From assembly GCF_963678635.1 (NCBI RefSeq), contig NC_087062.1, positions 31,409,024 through 31,451,523 on the forward strand: 42,500 bases of DNA, in the 5' to 3' direction. Under the pieces are notes generated by a model. It searched no databases and was not told the DNA's origin. It worked only from the letters and a program-made list of their open reading frames with translations. The position numbers were made by a program, and so were the translations under genes. Positions 11,081-21,639 of this stretch are shown in pieces (position 1 is the stretch's first letter; every line of letters begins with the position of its first letter). The stretch is from Symsagittifera roscoffensis. Its lineage: Eukaryota > Xenacoelomorpha > Acoela > Convolutidae.

Positions 11081-11643
11081 GGGATCGAGCTCCCAAATTG
11101 ACCAAAACAGTCTGAATAAAAAACCACCACAAGTACATATAATCCTCACTTTCTTCGAAGTTCGAAGCAAAAACTTTTATACCAGTAAGTCACCGCACGA
11201 AAACATTTTTGATTCTGCTTTTGACATCAATAAAAACAAACATTTCGCGTTTACTTTTGTCAAAAAACGAGAATTTTTCTGTTCTAATTTTTGAAAAAGC
11301 TAACTGAAAAACTCTTGGACTTTCTTTTCAGACTAATTTCGGTGTTTAAGGAAAAAAAAGACCTTCTCGATTTTCATAGTTCAACTTTGAAAAATGACTT
11401 TAACGCTGTCACAGTGGAAGGAAATAATACAAGGTGAGGAAAGCAATGTATGCACCGGGATCGAGGAGCAACGTAGGCATCGGGATCGAGCTCTCAAATT
11501 AATCAAATTAGTTTGCATAGCAAAACCACCACATGCATATATAATCCTCACTTCCTTCGAAATTTGGACCAAAAACTCTTATACCAGTAAATCATCGCGA
11601 GAAAATTTTTTGATTTTGCTTCTGATATCAATAAAAACAAACA
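11081..11643 (+). repeat. direct repeat pair X (11081-11241 and 11481-11643)
   Basis: Both copies start GGGATCGAGCTC and share CAAATT, AAACCACCACA, ATAATCCTCACTT, TTATACCAGTAA and CAATAAAAACAAAC in the same order. They lie 400 bp apart in the same orientation. The open frames reported across them are similar only because the DNA is repeated. Confidence 0.7.
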
Positions 11644-12574
11644 AGTTACAAGTTACTCTCCTAAATTGGTGCCCTAATTTTTTAAAATACAATAAACCAA
11701 AAAACCTCTGAATTTGGATGTTAAATTTCAGTCAAACGAGTTTAAATTGACTGGAAAATCAGGAAACAGCTGAATTATTACGCAAAAGTTTCATTTCTTA
11801 CAATAGAAAGTACTTTTTTCTATTCTAGTTTACCAGCATTCTAGAACTCAATTCCTCCGATAGCATTTTATATGCATCGATTTTCTCCTAATTTTATTTT
11901 TACAGAGGCTTCAAGTTTCTTTCAGTTAGTCGCGTCTTTTTTGCTTGTCGTCAGACCCCAGCTGACTCAAATAAAAAAAAAGTACAAAGTATTAGCAAAA
12001 GCTAACAACACACATGCTGTTTTATGGAATAGCATTTTATTGCACACAAACTTCAGTTAGGGTTTTGTAATCCAACATCTTACTATAGCATTTTTAGTAA
12101 GATTCAAAACTAGCAATTTTATAATCTTTTCATTGAAAAAATGTGGTTTATCAATTCGTAGTACAAGGTATTAGCAAAAGCTAACAACACACATGCTGTT
12201 TTTTGGAAAAGTTGATTGCGCACACACTTCACTTAAAAATTTTGTGATCCAAAATCTTCCATTTGCATTATTACTAGAAAGATTCACAACTAGCAATTTT
12301 TTAGTCTTTTTATGCAAGAAGGGATTTCTTTTGCAAAAAATATTGCTGTTTTTCGATTTCCCGTTTAGTTTTGTCAAAAAACAAAAATTTTTCTGCTCTA
12401 ATTTTTGAATTAAGTAACTGAACAATTCTTGGACAGATTTTTTCAGACTAAATTCGGCGTTTCAGGAAACCGTTTTGACAGAAAAAAAGACATTTTTCAT
12501 TTTCATAGTTCAACTTTTCAAAAATGATTTCAATGCTGTCACAGTAGAATGGAATAGTACCAGGGAAGGAAAGC
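11253..12574 (+). repeat. direct repeat pair Y (11253-11445 and 12366-12574)
   Basis: Shared landmarks are TTTTGTCAAAAAAC, ATTTTTCTG, TCTTGGAC, TTTTCAGACTAA, TTCATAGTTCAACTTT and GCTGTCACAGT, in the same order and orientation. With pairs X and Z they show that 11.0-12.6 kb grew by nested duplication. Confidence 0.65.
11981..12310 (+). repeat. tandem repeat pair Z, unit about 179 bp
   Basis: Copies lie at 11981-12130 and 12160-12310. Both contain GTATTAGCAAAAGCTAACAA, then CACACATGCTGTTTT, GCACACA, AAAACTAGCAATTTT or its near match, and a closing TCTTTT. AGCAAAAGCT is itself palindromic, apart from its centre. Confidence 0.7.
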
Positions 12575-12599
12575 CATTTTTATGAAAAGAAACGTTGTT

Positions 12600-13140
12600 C
12601 ATATTTCAGACATCATCACGCGTTTAGCGATAATAACACCTAAAAGAAATGTAGAAAAAAAAATTGAAAAGTGGCTGTTGACGGGGAACTGTTTGCGGAA
12701 AAGTGTTTTAAAAAATTTTCCCATGCGAAAGACGCCAATGCTTTGAGCTCAAATTTGAAAACTATTATATCTCAAAAGAAAAATTGAAAAATTTGCATGA
12801 GCAGAGAACCCCGCTGAGAAATTTTTCCAAAGCGATTCGAAGACCGCTAACTTAGTCATTCATTGCTTTTTTAAATGTCAGATGTTTTACCCTGTGCTTT
12901 CATTGGTAGAGGGGAATAATAGAACAAAAGTTTAAAAAAATCTTTTTTTTTTCAAAATAATTTGTCAGTATTTATGATTTCGTTTTTTTCAAACTCCTTG
13001 AGTAAAAGTTGGAACAATCGGCGTTTTGCCCTGATAAAAGGAGTTTGTTGCGCGCTAATTCTGGTTAATCAAGAAAAAAAACTCCAGACTGTTTTGGAGG
13101 TCTTTTCATGGTTCGTTTTTTAACTCGTTACGTTCGATGA
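12600..13140. other. no gene recognised
   Basis: AT-rich non-coding sequence. Around 12998-13040 there is a damaged 3' landmark of the hairpin-ended family (GGAACAATCGGCG, then TTTTGCCCTGAT). Nothing else is supported. Confidence 0.45.
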
Positions 13141-13164
13141 GGCAATCCCGGGTTGACCAAAAAG

Positions 13165-13500
13165 TGCAACCATACGTCGCACCATGCATGGTTCCATCGA
13201 AGCCATGAAAAATTGCCGACGTATTTTTATGTTAAAATAACACATTTTCCATGCATGACGCGACGTATGATTTCACATTTTTTAAAGTATGGGGGACTTC
13301 AAATTAAATTGATACTTTTACTAGGGATGTTGAAAATTTATATGTCACCATGGAAGCTTGCAATGTATGGTTACTATGGTATCATGCATGGCGCGACGTA
13401 TGGTTACTATGGTACCATGCATGGCGCGACGTATGGATACCATGGAAACATATATGATGGCGCTACATATGATTAACAAAGAACCATATTTGGCGCGACA
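13165..13500. repeat. palindromic GCGCGACGTATGG minisatellite / foldback
   Basis: Between about 13360 and 13470 a unit of about 30 bp is repeated with few changes. It is made of TATGGTTACTATGGTACC and ATGCATGGCGCGACG, and the last unit is degraded (GGCGCTACATATG). An inverted copy, CCATACGTCGCACCATGCAT, lies at 13169-13188, and a further partial copy (CCATGCATGACGCGACGTAT) near 13248. Units contain GGTACC and ATGCAT palindromes. The open frames over this block repeat the same peptide and are not evidence of a gene. Confidence 0.65.
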
Positions 13501-13509
13501 TAGAAACTG

Positions 13510-14650
13510 AATAATCAAATAAATGCAATATTCTCGTGGGCATCCAAGAAGTGCTCTGAACGGCCTCAAAGACGTTGGTAGTAAAAAATCTTCAAAAAGT
13601 CTTCAAAAATCTTCACATCAACAACCAAGCCTCATTTATAAAGTATGAAATACACGTTTCGAAATCGCTTAGCAACGTCTCGTACTGTGGAAAAACTTAA
13701 CGTCCTTTTTGACACTAACGTTATGAGTTTTTGAAATATGTAAACTTTGAATTTAAAAATGCTTGATAAAATTGAGAAGATAACATGAAAAACGCAGAAC
13801 TTAGCCTCGCGCCAGGCGTTGAACAAGAAAGTTTCAAACAAACAGCAATAGATTAAACAGTATGGCAGCAGCGAAAATTGGCCAGACAAGCACGTTTAAT
13901 CTTTAATCAATGATCAAATAAGTCTGAAATTTGTTTTATGTCTTACAAAAAACATTTTTGTTCGTATCAAGGCAAAGTGAAATTGTTTTTAACTGTTTTT
14001 GTGGTTCTTTTGAAATATTTATGCAAAAATTTGATTTGAAAAAACTAAAAAATAAATTTCTAAAATTGCATTTTTCGTTCCATAAATTACTATGGGTGAA
14101 TAACAACTTACAATAACTCAATTTTTGAAAAAAGAAGAAAAACAATTACTGGAGAAAAATTAAATTTCGGAAGTCATATATATTTTCAGCATTATCAAAA
14201 ACTTGGGAACAGTTTTTTTGTCAATTCTAAAGCAATTACTTAGCATTTGAAATTCTCGAAAATCTAATTAACATACCGACTAACCAACGCGCAGACCAAT
14301 CTACATACGCGCAATGCAATGTACTATCTGAACTAACTGTTAAGAATCACACAATGTGACCTTCACAATTGAAAGTTAGTCATATGCTTTTTTCATAACT
14401 TTTTATTTAAATATCAGTGTGGAGTTCAATCCTCGAACGTTTTTCCTGTTTGCGCTATAAAAAAAGCAAACGTAAAGTTTAAATAAAGCCGTTTTTTTTT
14501 AATCAGAACTGAAGCAATCAGTTTTAAAAAAACATGCCAAATTCAACCATTACGAGGCCAAACTGCGCAATGAACTGTAAGCGGATTCCGCAACATGGAC
14601 GCTCTTTTTTTCTTCTTTTTTTGATTCATTTTCTTTAAACTTATTAAAAC
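13510..14650. other. no gene recognised; one GCGGATTCCGC site
   Basis: AT-rich sequence without a supportable gene. At about 14582-14592 there is an isolated GCGGATTCCGC palindrome, the same motif that is repeated in the 24.7-26.5 kb element. Nearby, ACGAGGCCAAACTG at about 14552 matches the foldback element that begins 100 bp further on. Confidence 0.4.
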
Positions 14651-14654
14651 TTTT

Positions 14655-15103
14655 CGGTTTGAACTAATATATTTTTTTGCTTATTCTAGATGTTTGCGAT
14701 AATTTCCATCTCAAAATCGTTTTAAATCTATCTAAGACTACTTCAAAATTATTGCATTCAAACTGCAGCCTAAAGTGTGGTGTTTCATATCTGATACGAG
14801 CAAACTTGTTTCAATTTCTGTCATTACGAGGCCAAACTGTGGATAGGCGCACAATTTTGTGTCCGAATGATTTCTGAAACTTGTTTGAAAACTTTTCACT
14901 GGAATCCAGAAACATACATACACAAAATTATGCCCCTATCCCAAGTTTTGCCTCGTAATGACAGAAATTGAACCAACTTGCTCGTATCGCATATGAAACC
15001 CACACTTTACGACTACAGTTTGAAGTAGTTTTGAAACGGTTTTGAGATAAAAAATTTATAGCAAAAACTTAGAATAAGCAAAAGTATATATTATTCCAAA
15101 CTG
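14655..15103. mobile_element. foldback element, about 200-bp inverted arms
   Basis: The left arm (about 14655-14862) and right arm (about 14920-15103) are imperfect reverse complements over nearly their whole length. Shared blocks include TTTGCTTATTCTA, ATCTCAAAA, AAAGTGTGG, GATACGAGCAA, TTCAATTTCTGTCATTACGA and ATTTTGTGT. The arms are separated by a 57-bp spacer. No coding capacity is seen. This is the layout of a MITE or foldback element, and transcription would give a long hairpin RNA. I see no clear target duplication. Confidence 0.75.
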
Positions 15104-17340
15104 ATAATTTTTTCTCATCAAAAAAAATTAATGTAGCTTTCATCGATTATTTTAGAAAAATTGTTTATCAGAGTAATCTTCTAGTGATGCGGTCGAGGGC
15201 GATAATTATGTTAAATATTTCAAAATGGTAATTTTGTTAGCATTAAAAATTTAGACAAATTGTTTGCCCTTTGTTGGATCTCAGAGCATCAGCTTTGTAC
15301 AGATTTTCATAGAAACTTTTTACGTAAAATTTTGAAACGATTTGATTTTTTTTCACTCGAATAAATATTTTTTCTGAAAGCTCAAAAAAATTGTTAATTC
15401 GACCTAAGAAAGCCCAATCGTTTCGAAGTTTTAATTAACGATTTCCTCGTGAAAAAGTTTATCCTGAAAAAAATTATAAATTGGCTCTAATATCGCCATC
15501 AAAGAATTTTCATTTGCTGAGAAGACATTCAAATTAATGAGGTCAAACCTCTAGACCTACTACTCCTAGTAGTGAAAACTTAACAATCTGCGAATTCGAT
15601 TGAGGATAATTAAGGCCACAGGAAGACAGATACTTTTCTTCATTTCTTGTCGCGTTGCTTTTTTTCTTCGTTTATTTTTAAAATTGATTTTAACTATCTT
15701 TAAAATGTTTTTTTTTGGTCTTTCTGACATTAAAATAGCCATGTATTTGATCGTGCTTTTGTAAAAAGAGATTATCTATGCTTGCCTGTTTGCTTTAGTG
15801 TTTGTTTCTTTGCTGATTTCATTTGTAGCTGGCCTTTGAAAATTAGACAACAAGCAAATTAGACAAGATTAAAAAAAACGAAATTAAAAAACAAAGCAAA
15901 AATTCTTTAATTTTGTTTACCGGCTACAACTAAATTCCACTCAATTCAATTTTTTCGAAGTTTTATAATGTTCAGGTTAAAAAATTATGAATAGTTTACA
16001 AAGAGTATTTTGATCTGCATTGGGTGTTTTTGTCTTTTTGTATATGTGAACTTCTGTTTTGAGCAACCGTTTAGTAAGCTTGTGGCAGTTTGTCTCTAAA
16101 TGATTGTATTGCAGACCCTTTCATTGTCTAATTTCCGTTTTTATAAGTGACGAGCAGTTTGCTTTTAGTCTCCCATTTTTGTTTGTTTGTTTGTATGCTT
16201 AATTAAATGTTTGTTTGTTGGTTTAATTGTTTTTTTTTCTTTGTTTGTTAGTTAGTTTATTTTTTGTTTGCTTGTTTGATTTGTTTGATGAGTTATTTGC
16301 TTGTTTGTTAGTTTGTTAAATTGTTTGTTTATTTGTTTCTCTGATTTTGCTCTTCTTTTTGCTCGTTTTTTCCCCATTTTTTGGCGAAAGCGGAAGACTG
16401 TTTGAGCTTGCAATGTCCTTTTTCTCCAAAAAATTTCTGACTCGTCAGCTAGTTTTTCTAGTCCAATTTTTCTATGCAATCTGAATGCTACTGATGCTTT
16501 GAGCTCAAAATTAAAAAATACTTCACATGTGATCTTTTTCAAATTTTTGTGGATGTTTCAATATGGTATTACTCTGAAATCTCCAATTTGGGATATCGAT
16601 ACTTCGCGAATAGCTGTGCAAATATAAAGCTTTGTACTTGAAACAGCGTGAGGGGGGACATTTTGTTTTAAAAAAACAACAAGCCTTTTGTTGTATAAAA
16701 CATTTCAAGAAACACTACAATTGGTTGTTTCAATGAGTTAAAACGTAAAAGCCTAAAACATGTCGAATCGTATTGATTAAAGTGTGACCAGGGTTGAACC
16801 CATACAACAAAAATTCTAGTCTTAAAATTGCTTACAAAAAAGCTTATCTTTCATTTCTATGCATAGATTCTACGGAAAAAATGCATATCATACTATTTCC
16901 ATACATGGAAAATGTACGATAAACTTTTTATCATATAAGAATTTTAAACTTTAGTAAAAACTTTTTTAGTTCTCATTTTAGTCGCTAAATCAGTTTTATG
17001 AACAACAAAAAAACGTGTTCCAAAATTTTTTTGCCTGCAAAATTTTCTAAGACTGATAACACGGTCTTCATAGTTAAAAGAATCAAGGATCACATTTAAT
17101 GTTCCCTGTGATGGCAGAAATTTGACTTATCGGTTTTAGATGATGAGATATAACTAAATCTAACTAAAAAACAGGCCAAGATTTCCAACATCCGAGTTTT
17201 TCGAAACAGAGGCCTTCAAGTCATATAAAAAAGTTACAATTAACTTTTATAATTTTGAGTTAAAATCAATTTTTGATCTGACTTGGCATCTAGCAACACG
17301 GAGTTACATCGGCGATTCAATGCCGTTTAACTTGTTGGTT
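15104..17340. other. no gene recognised; TTTG-rich tract
   Basis: AT-rich sequence. From about 16175 to 16350 the plus strand is dominated by degenerate TTTG repeats (GTTTGTTTGTTTG and relatives), a decayed microsatellite. The open frame on its minus strand is low complexity. I see no gene. Confidence 0.5.
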
Positions 17341-17427
17341 TTTTCATTTGAGAAAATGTTTGGTGTTCGTGTTCAGGGCGAAACATAAATATAAGCAACA
17401 CACAAAAAAATTTCAAGGAAAACTTCT

Positions 17428-17492
17428 TGTCATACAATTCCATAAAATGGAAAAAATTCTTATCAAACAATTCCATTGTATGGAAAAAATGA
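17428..17492 (+). repeat. two tandem 32-bp palindromic units
   Basis: Two adjacent units each read roughly CAATTCCAT, 3-4 bases, ATGGAAAAAAT, so each is an imperfect palindrome. A third related unit (ATTTCCATACATGGAAAATG) lies at about 16898. Small dispersed palindromic repeat, function unknown. Confidence 0.5.
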
Positions 17493-17559
17493 TTATCATG
17501 AGATTTTCATACAGTGTTTTTTATTATATGGAACTAATTGTCTGCAATTTTTGATAAGC

Positions 17560-18490
17560 ATTTTTACATAGTAAGGAACTGTATGACACGCCTTCTTGGT
17601 ACACTCGGGAACTTTTCTCATTCTTAGAGACATAGGAGGCTGATCGTCATTCTTCTTCCATCACCTCAACTTCTTTTGTTTACCTAATTAGAAGAAATCA
17701 AAAGATGTGATTTATTATACTCTATATATAAGTTCAGCGTGAGAACTTTAAAAATAAAGTTTTTGAGAGTGAAAACTCTCAACGCTTGGAGACCTAAGCA
17801 GACTAAAACTAAATTTTTGTACGAAAAGGGTTTTAAAAATGTAATATGTTTCAGCGATCCTGCACATACAGTTCTGTGCGTCTCGTAGATGAACAGTTTG
17901 GCCATGTGATGAATAAACGGCGTGTTTTCAGAAGGTGGGATCATAATGACTCAACCGAGCCTACCGACCCTATAAAAATTAAAATGTGATAATGGCATCA
18001 CACTTGCTTTCAGAAAGAGATGATTAAACAGAACAATCTGAACATTACGACATTGGTTTTAGATTCATATGAACCCTTTTGGATATTCGCAAGAGTTACT
18101 GTAATCAACTTCATTGTTACATTTTTTGCATAAAGGGGAGGACAAAAAGACACAAGGGAAAACATGGAAGAAGAACACAAAATTTTTCCTGAAATATTGA
18201 AACTTGATTTTAGTATTGTAGTATACATTTATAAAAAAAAACAGGGCTGATTTTAAAAAGAAACCTCCATTATTAACACACTTTGAGTGATTTTTCATAT
18301 GCCCTAACACAACTGCTGAAAGAAACAGTTGAAAGTCATTTCTTGATATGAGCGAAAAAATATATTAGCTGATGAGACAAGCCATTTAGCATATTAATGC
18401 GAACAACTTCTGTGACCTTTTATGAAACTCATATGAAACCTTTTATGAAACTCATATGCGCTATAAATTTTTTCCCGACTGAGAACTGTT
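17560..18490. other. no gene recognised; short tandem repeat
   Basis: AT-rich sequence. Near 18417-18458 the string CCTTTTATGAAACTCATATG occurs twice in tandem. No coding region is supported. Confidence 0.45.
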
Positions 18491-18839
18491 GCCTCGCCTT
18501 TGCATGTAACAAGCACGGATCGTGGCGGACCTCAAACCACAGACATGGATTTGGTCCGAGACTGGAAATTTTAACCTTATACGATATTATTTTTCGCTTT
18601 CTAAGTCAAGAATGAAAAGGCTTGAATACGATTATTAACTCTGACACTATCTGTTTTTTTTTCTGTTTTTCTGTATTTGGTTTTTCGCGAAAAAAAAACA
18701 AAAGAACACTAAGTTTCTGTCTCAATGAAATTACAACCCGCTTCATTTCTAGATGCCAAAATTTTCCAAAGACTCCCTCTTTTGGGTCTAATTTAGGAAA
18801 TCCATTTTTGCTTGACCAGTACTGAAATTTATCTGCAAA

Positions 18840-19740
18840 AGAATTTGGCGCCAACATTAAATAATTTTTTAGGGCGAGCGCGAGACAAAAAAACAACTGA
18901 AAAGTCATTTTTTTGATCAAAACTTTTCAAAAAATGCCATATAATGTCATTTTGGCTCTTTTAATTTTGACTTGAAGCGCACACATTTTAGGCAACTAAC
19001 AATCTTTATCGGGCTCTAGGGTTTGTTTGATAACCATTTTGGTCATCCTAATAAAACATTTATTACATTTTTTCCGAAAAGCTTTCCTTAATCAAGCATC
19101 CCATGCCCATGTCGAGAAGAGCATTCTGATTTAGAATCAAGTAATGGTAGGAAACATAAATAGTAGCATGTGGTGTTTTTTTTTATTTGTCATGTTTTTT
19201 GAGGAAAAATATTGAAAAAGTCAAAACCAGCAATCCAAGACCATCAAAAATAGTTTTTCAGAGCAAAAGGTCCTGTTTAAAAAACTTCAAAGCCATGTTT
19301 TGAAGCGCCGTCTCGGCTACGCTAAAACTTCGTTTCAACAAACGATTACCGTTTCTCGGTTTTGGAGATAACGCTATTTTCAAAGATTGAAGTAAATTTG
19401 AGTATCTGAAATTTTAAAATCAGGATCAATGGTGGGGGAGGAGCGTGGTGGGGGTAGCTAGGTATTTGAGATGAGATTATAACAACTTGAAGAAAGTTTA
19501 AATGATATAAAATTATGAGCCAGATTCTGCAAAGAATGTGAAACACCAAAACACCAAAAGTCACAGTATCAAATCACAAAAATATTTTCAGGGAGAAAAA
19601 AATCTCATAAATTGATGCATATAAACAGTCTTATTTTGGTCTTAAATGGGAAAAAACGCTACTGCGTAAGTTATTAATGTGGTGTGAAGAAAAATTCTCG
19701 GTATTCAGCTACAAGTGAATCAACCCTGGCAAGTGTCGCC
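18840..19740. other. no gene recognised
   Basis: AT-rich sequence between repeat blocks. A purine-rich patch (GGTGGGGGAGGAGCGTGGTG) lies at about 19430. No gene is supported. Confidence 0.45.
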
Positions 19741-19750
19741 CTAACGAAAA

Positions 19751-19788
19751 TCTCTCTCTCTCTCTCTCTCTCAAAAAAAAAAAAAAAA
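19751..19788. repeat. (TC)n followed by A-tract microsatellite
   Basis: About ten TC dinucleotides are followed directly by a run of 17 A, next to the palindromic ATCAATCGATCAATTGAT. A simple-sequence tract likely to vary in length. Confidence 0.85.
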
Positions 19789-19908
19789 ATCAATCGATCA
19801 ATTGATTTTGTTCTTTGAGCAGATTATTAACATTAACCATCTGTTTGCTTTTGATAACGTCTTCTGTAGCGACTTACCGTTTTTACAGCTCAATTGCTCA
19901 ATTGGTCA

Positions 19909-20130
19909 TTATGTGTGAGGATTGAGTTGTCGTTCAACTGATCCTAACAACCTATGAAGTAAAATTTCAAAAAAATCTTGTGATTGGTTGAACAAAAAGT
20001 TATAATAGCAAGTTATAAAACCAAAGTTATTATGTATGGGGATTGGGTTGTCGTTCAACTGATCCTAACAAGCTATGCAGTATAACTTCAAAAAAATCTT
20101 GTGATTGGTTGAACAAAAAGTTATAAAAGC
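19909..20130 (+). repeat. tandem duplication, 121-bp unit
   Basis: TCGTTCAACTGATCCTAACA occurs at 19930 and 20051, and the following sequence, including TTGTGATTGGTTGAACAAAA, is nearly identical in both units. A recent head-to-tail duplication. Confidence 0.85.
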
Positions 20131-20834
20131 AAAAAAAGTACAGAAAAGAAAAAAATTGTATAAATTAGAAACTCAAAAACCTTGTTCTTTAATCATACAA
20201 CAAAAGACTTCTCCTAAATAATACAAAAAAAAATCATTTTTTTTTGTTTCAAGCCAAAAACATAAAAGCTATACCTTTATAAATTTCAAACCTTTATAAA
20301 TTTTTTGAGCTAAAAGTTTGCTTAAGCTAACCAAAATTGAATTCTGGTCATCAATCGCGGAAAAAATATACATTAGCTGAAAATTTCTCAAGCTTCTTAA
20401 TTGGTTAAAAAAATGATAACTCAAGGTGGATAAAAATTTGCGAAAACAAATATTAGAAAATTTTTGATTTCTTGAAAGCATATAGCTTTTTTATTTTGAA
20501 GACTCATTTGAAAATTTTGCTACGGCTGGAAAATACTGCCTAACATCTGCATGCAGCGAGTAGGGATCATGACGGCCCTCAAATCACCAAAACATCGACC
20601 GAGAGACGGAAACTTTATTCTTTAACGAAAATATACAACTTTTTGTTGCCGAATCAATTTTTAAAGGGCTTGAATACAGTGTATAAACTCCGAAACCTGC
20701 TTTTTTTCTCTTTAGTTTTTCTAGCAAAAGATTCATCAAGTGGAGCACAAATTAGAAATTTTTGGCAGAATGCGGTCTTTATGGAGTTTTAGGGCAGCTT
20801 GGGAAATCAATTTGGTTTGCCAACAAAAAGTCAA

Positions 20835-20990
20835 TAAAATTTTTGACCAAAAAAACTGCTTTTTTTGGGCGCGAGCTCTCCCTCAAAATTATTTTATATT
20901 GGTGTCGAAGGCGCCTTTAGCAAAATTATAGGATCAGTGAGCCCAAAATTGATATCTCAAAATCATACAAAAGGGGGGTTAAATAGTAAA
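20835..20990 (+). mobile_element. hAT-like MITE fragment
   Basis: It shares TTTTTGACCAAAAAA, CTCCCTCAAAATT, GGCGCCTTTAG and ATATCTCAAAAT with the copies at 5608 and 21220, in the same order. Both termini are missing. Confidence 0.55.
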
Positions 20991-21029
20991 ATAGTACTAA
21001 AACCGCCCTTGAAACTTAGTATAGGGTAT

Positions 21030-21090
21030 TGCATAATAATAATTATTATTATTATAATAAAAATAATCATAATAATAATAATAACATTGA
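21030..21090. repeat. (ATT/AAT)n microsatellite
   Basis: Trinucleotide repeat switching from TAATAATTATTATT to AATAATAATAATAA. The asparagine- and isoleucine-rich open frames across it are artefacts of the repeat. Confidence 0.8.
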
Positions 21091-21219
21091 ATTAAACCCG
21101 CAAGACATGTTTATTTTGTCATGTAATCTGTCGAGAAACACTCAAGAAGTCAAAATCCTCAATCGAAGTCTTTCTAGATATCAACTTTTTGTTCTCATCG
21201 AAAACAGAAGAAGTGAATT

Positions 21220-21629
21220 CAGGGGCGGATCTAGGTTTTTCTCGAGAGAGGCGGATTTTCAAAAAATTTCGAAAATTTAGTCGGAGTTTTCGGAGCTCTC
21301 CTCAATCCGTTTAATGACCCCATTTTGACCAATTTTTCTGCCCAGACAAAAATTTTGAAAAAACAGGCCAAAAAAGGCGTTTTAAGGCAAGTTTTGGACA
21401 ACTTTGACCAAAAAATCGCGTTTTTTCGGAGTGTGCTCCCTCCTCAAAATTGGTACATATTGGCGCCAAAGGCGCCTTTAGAAAAATCTTTGGGTCCGTC
21501 GCCAAAAATGAATATCTCAAAATAGTACAAAGGGAGGGACCCTTTAGGTCGGCAGGGGGTCGAATTCCTGATTCCTAAGAGACAAAACGCCCCCCCCCCC
21601 CCAACCCCCCCTCATAATTCCGCATAGTG
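21220..21629 (+). mobile_element. hAT-like MITE, apparently full length (410 bp)
   Basis: The left end is CAGGGGCGGATCTAGG. The right end is ATTCCGCATAGTG, whose complement starts CACTATGCGGAAT, giving an imperfect inverted terminal pair. Flanks AGTGAATT (left) and CGCGAATT (right) agree at six of eight positions, consistent with the 8-bp target duplication of hAT elements. The interior matches the copies at 5608-5913 and 20835-20990 and the fragment at 28236. A C-run of about 13 sits at 21590-21602. There is no transposase, so it must be mobilised in trans. Confidence 0.65.
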
Positions 21630-21639
21630 CGCGAATTTT

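Larger units (their letters stand above)
18490..20830 (+). repeat. dispersed repeat pair (18490-18830 and 20530-20830)
   Basis: Both copies contain, in order, a GCCT...GCATG-AAC/GC block, GGATC-TG-CGG-CCTCAAA, a GAGAC/CGAGACTGG block, GGCTTGAATAC, and TTAACTC/ATAAACTC followed by a T-rich tract. They are the same repeat at moderate divergence. The second copy runs directly into a hAT-like MITE fragment (about 20835-20985), suggesting either a longer composite element or insertion of one into another. Confidence 0.5.

Noticed and set aside
13153-13569. Open frames encoding repeated GYYG-type peptides
   Set aside because: The repetition comes from the DNA minisatellite and appears on both strands. 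There is no sign of a real protein.
16252-16542. Minus-strand open frame rich in Q, N and K
   Set aside because: It is the reading of a degenerate TTTG tract, low complexity and without a domain.
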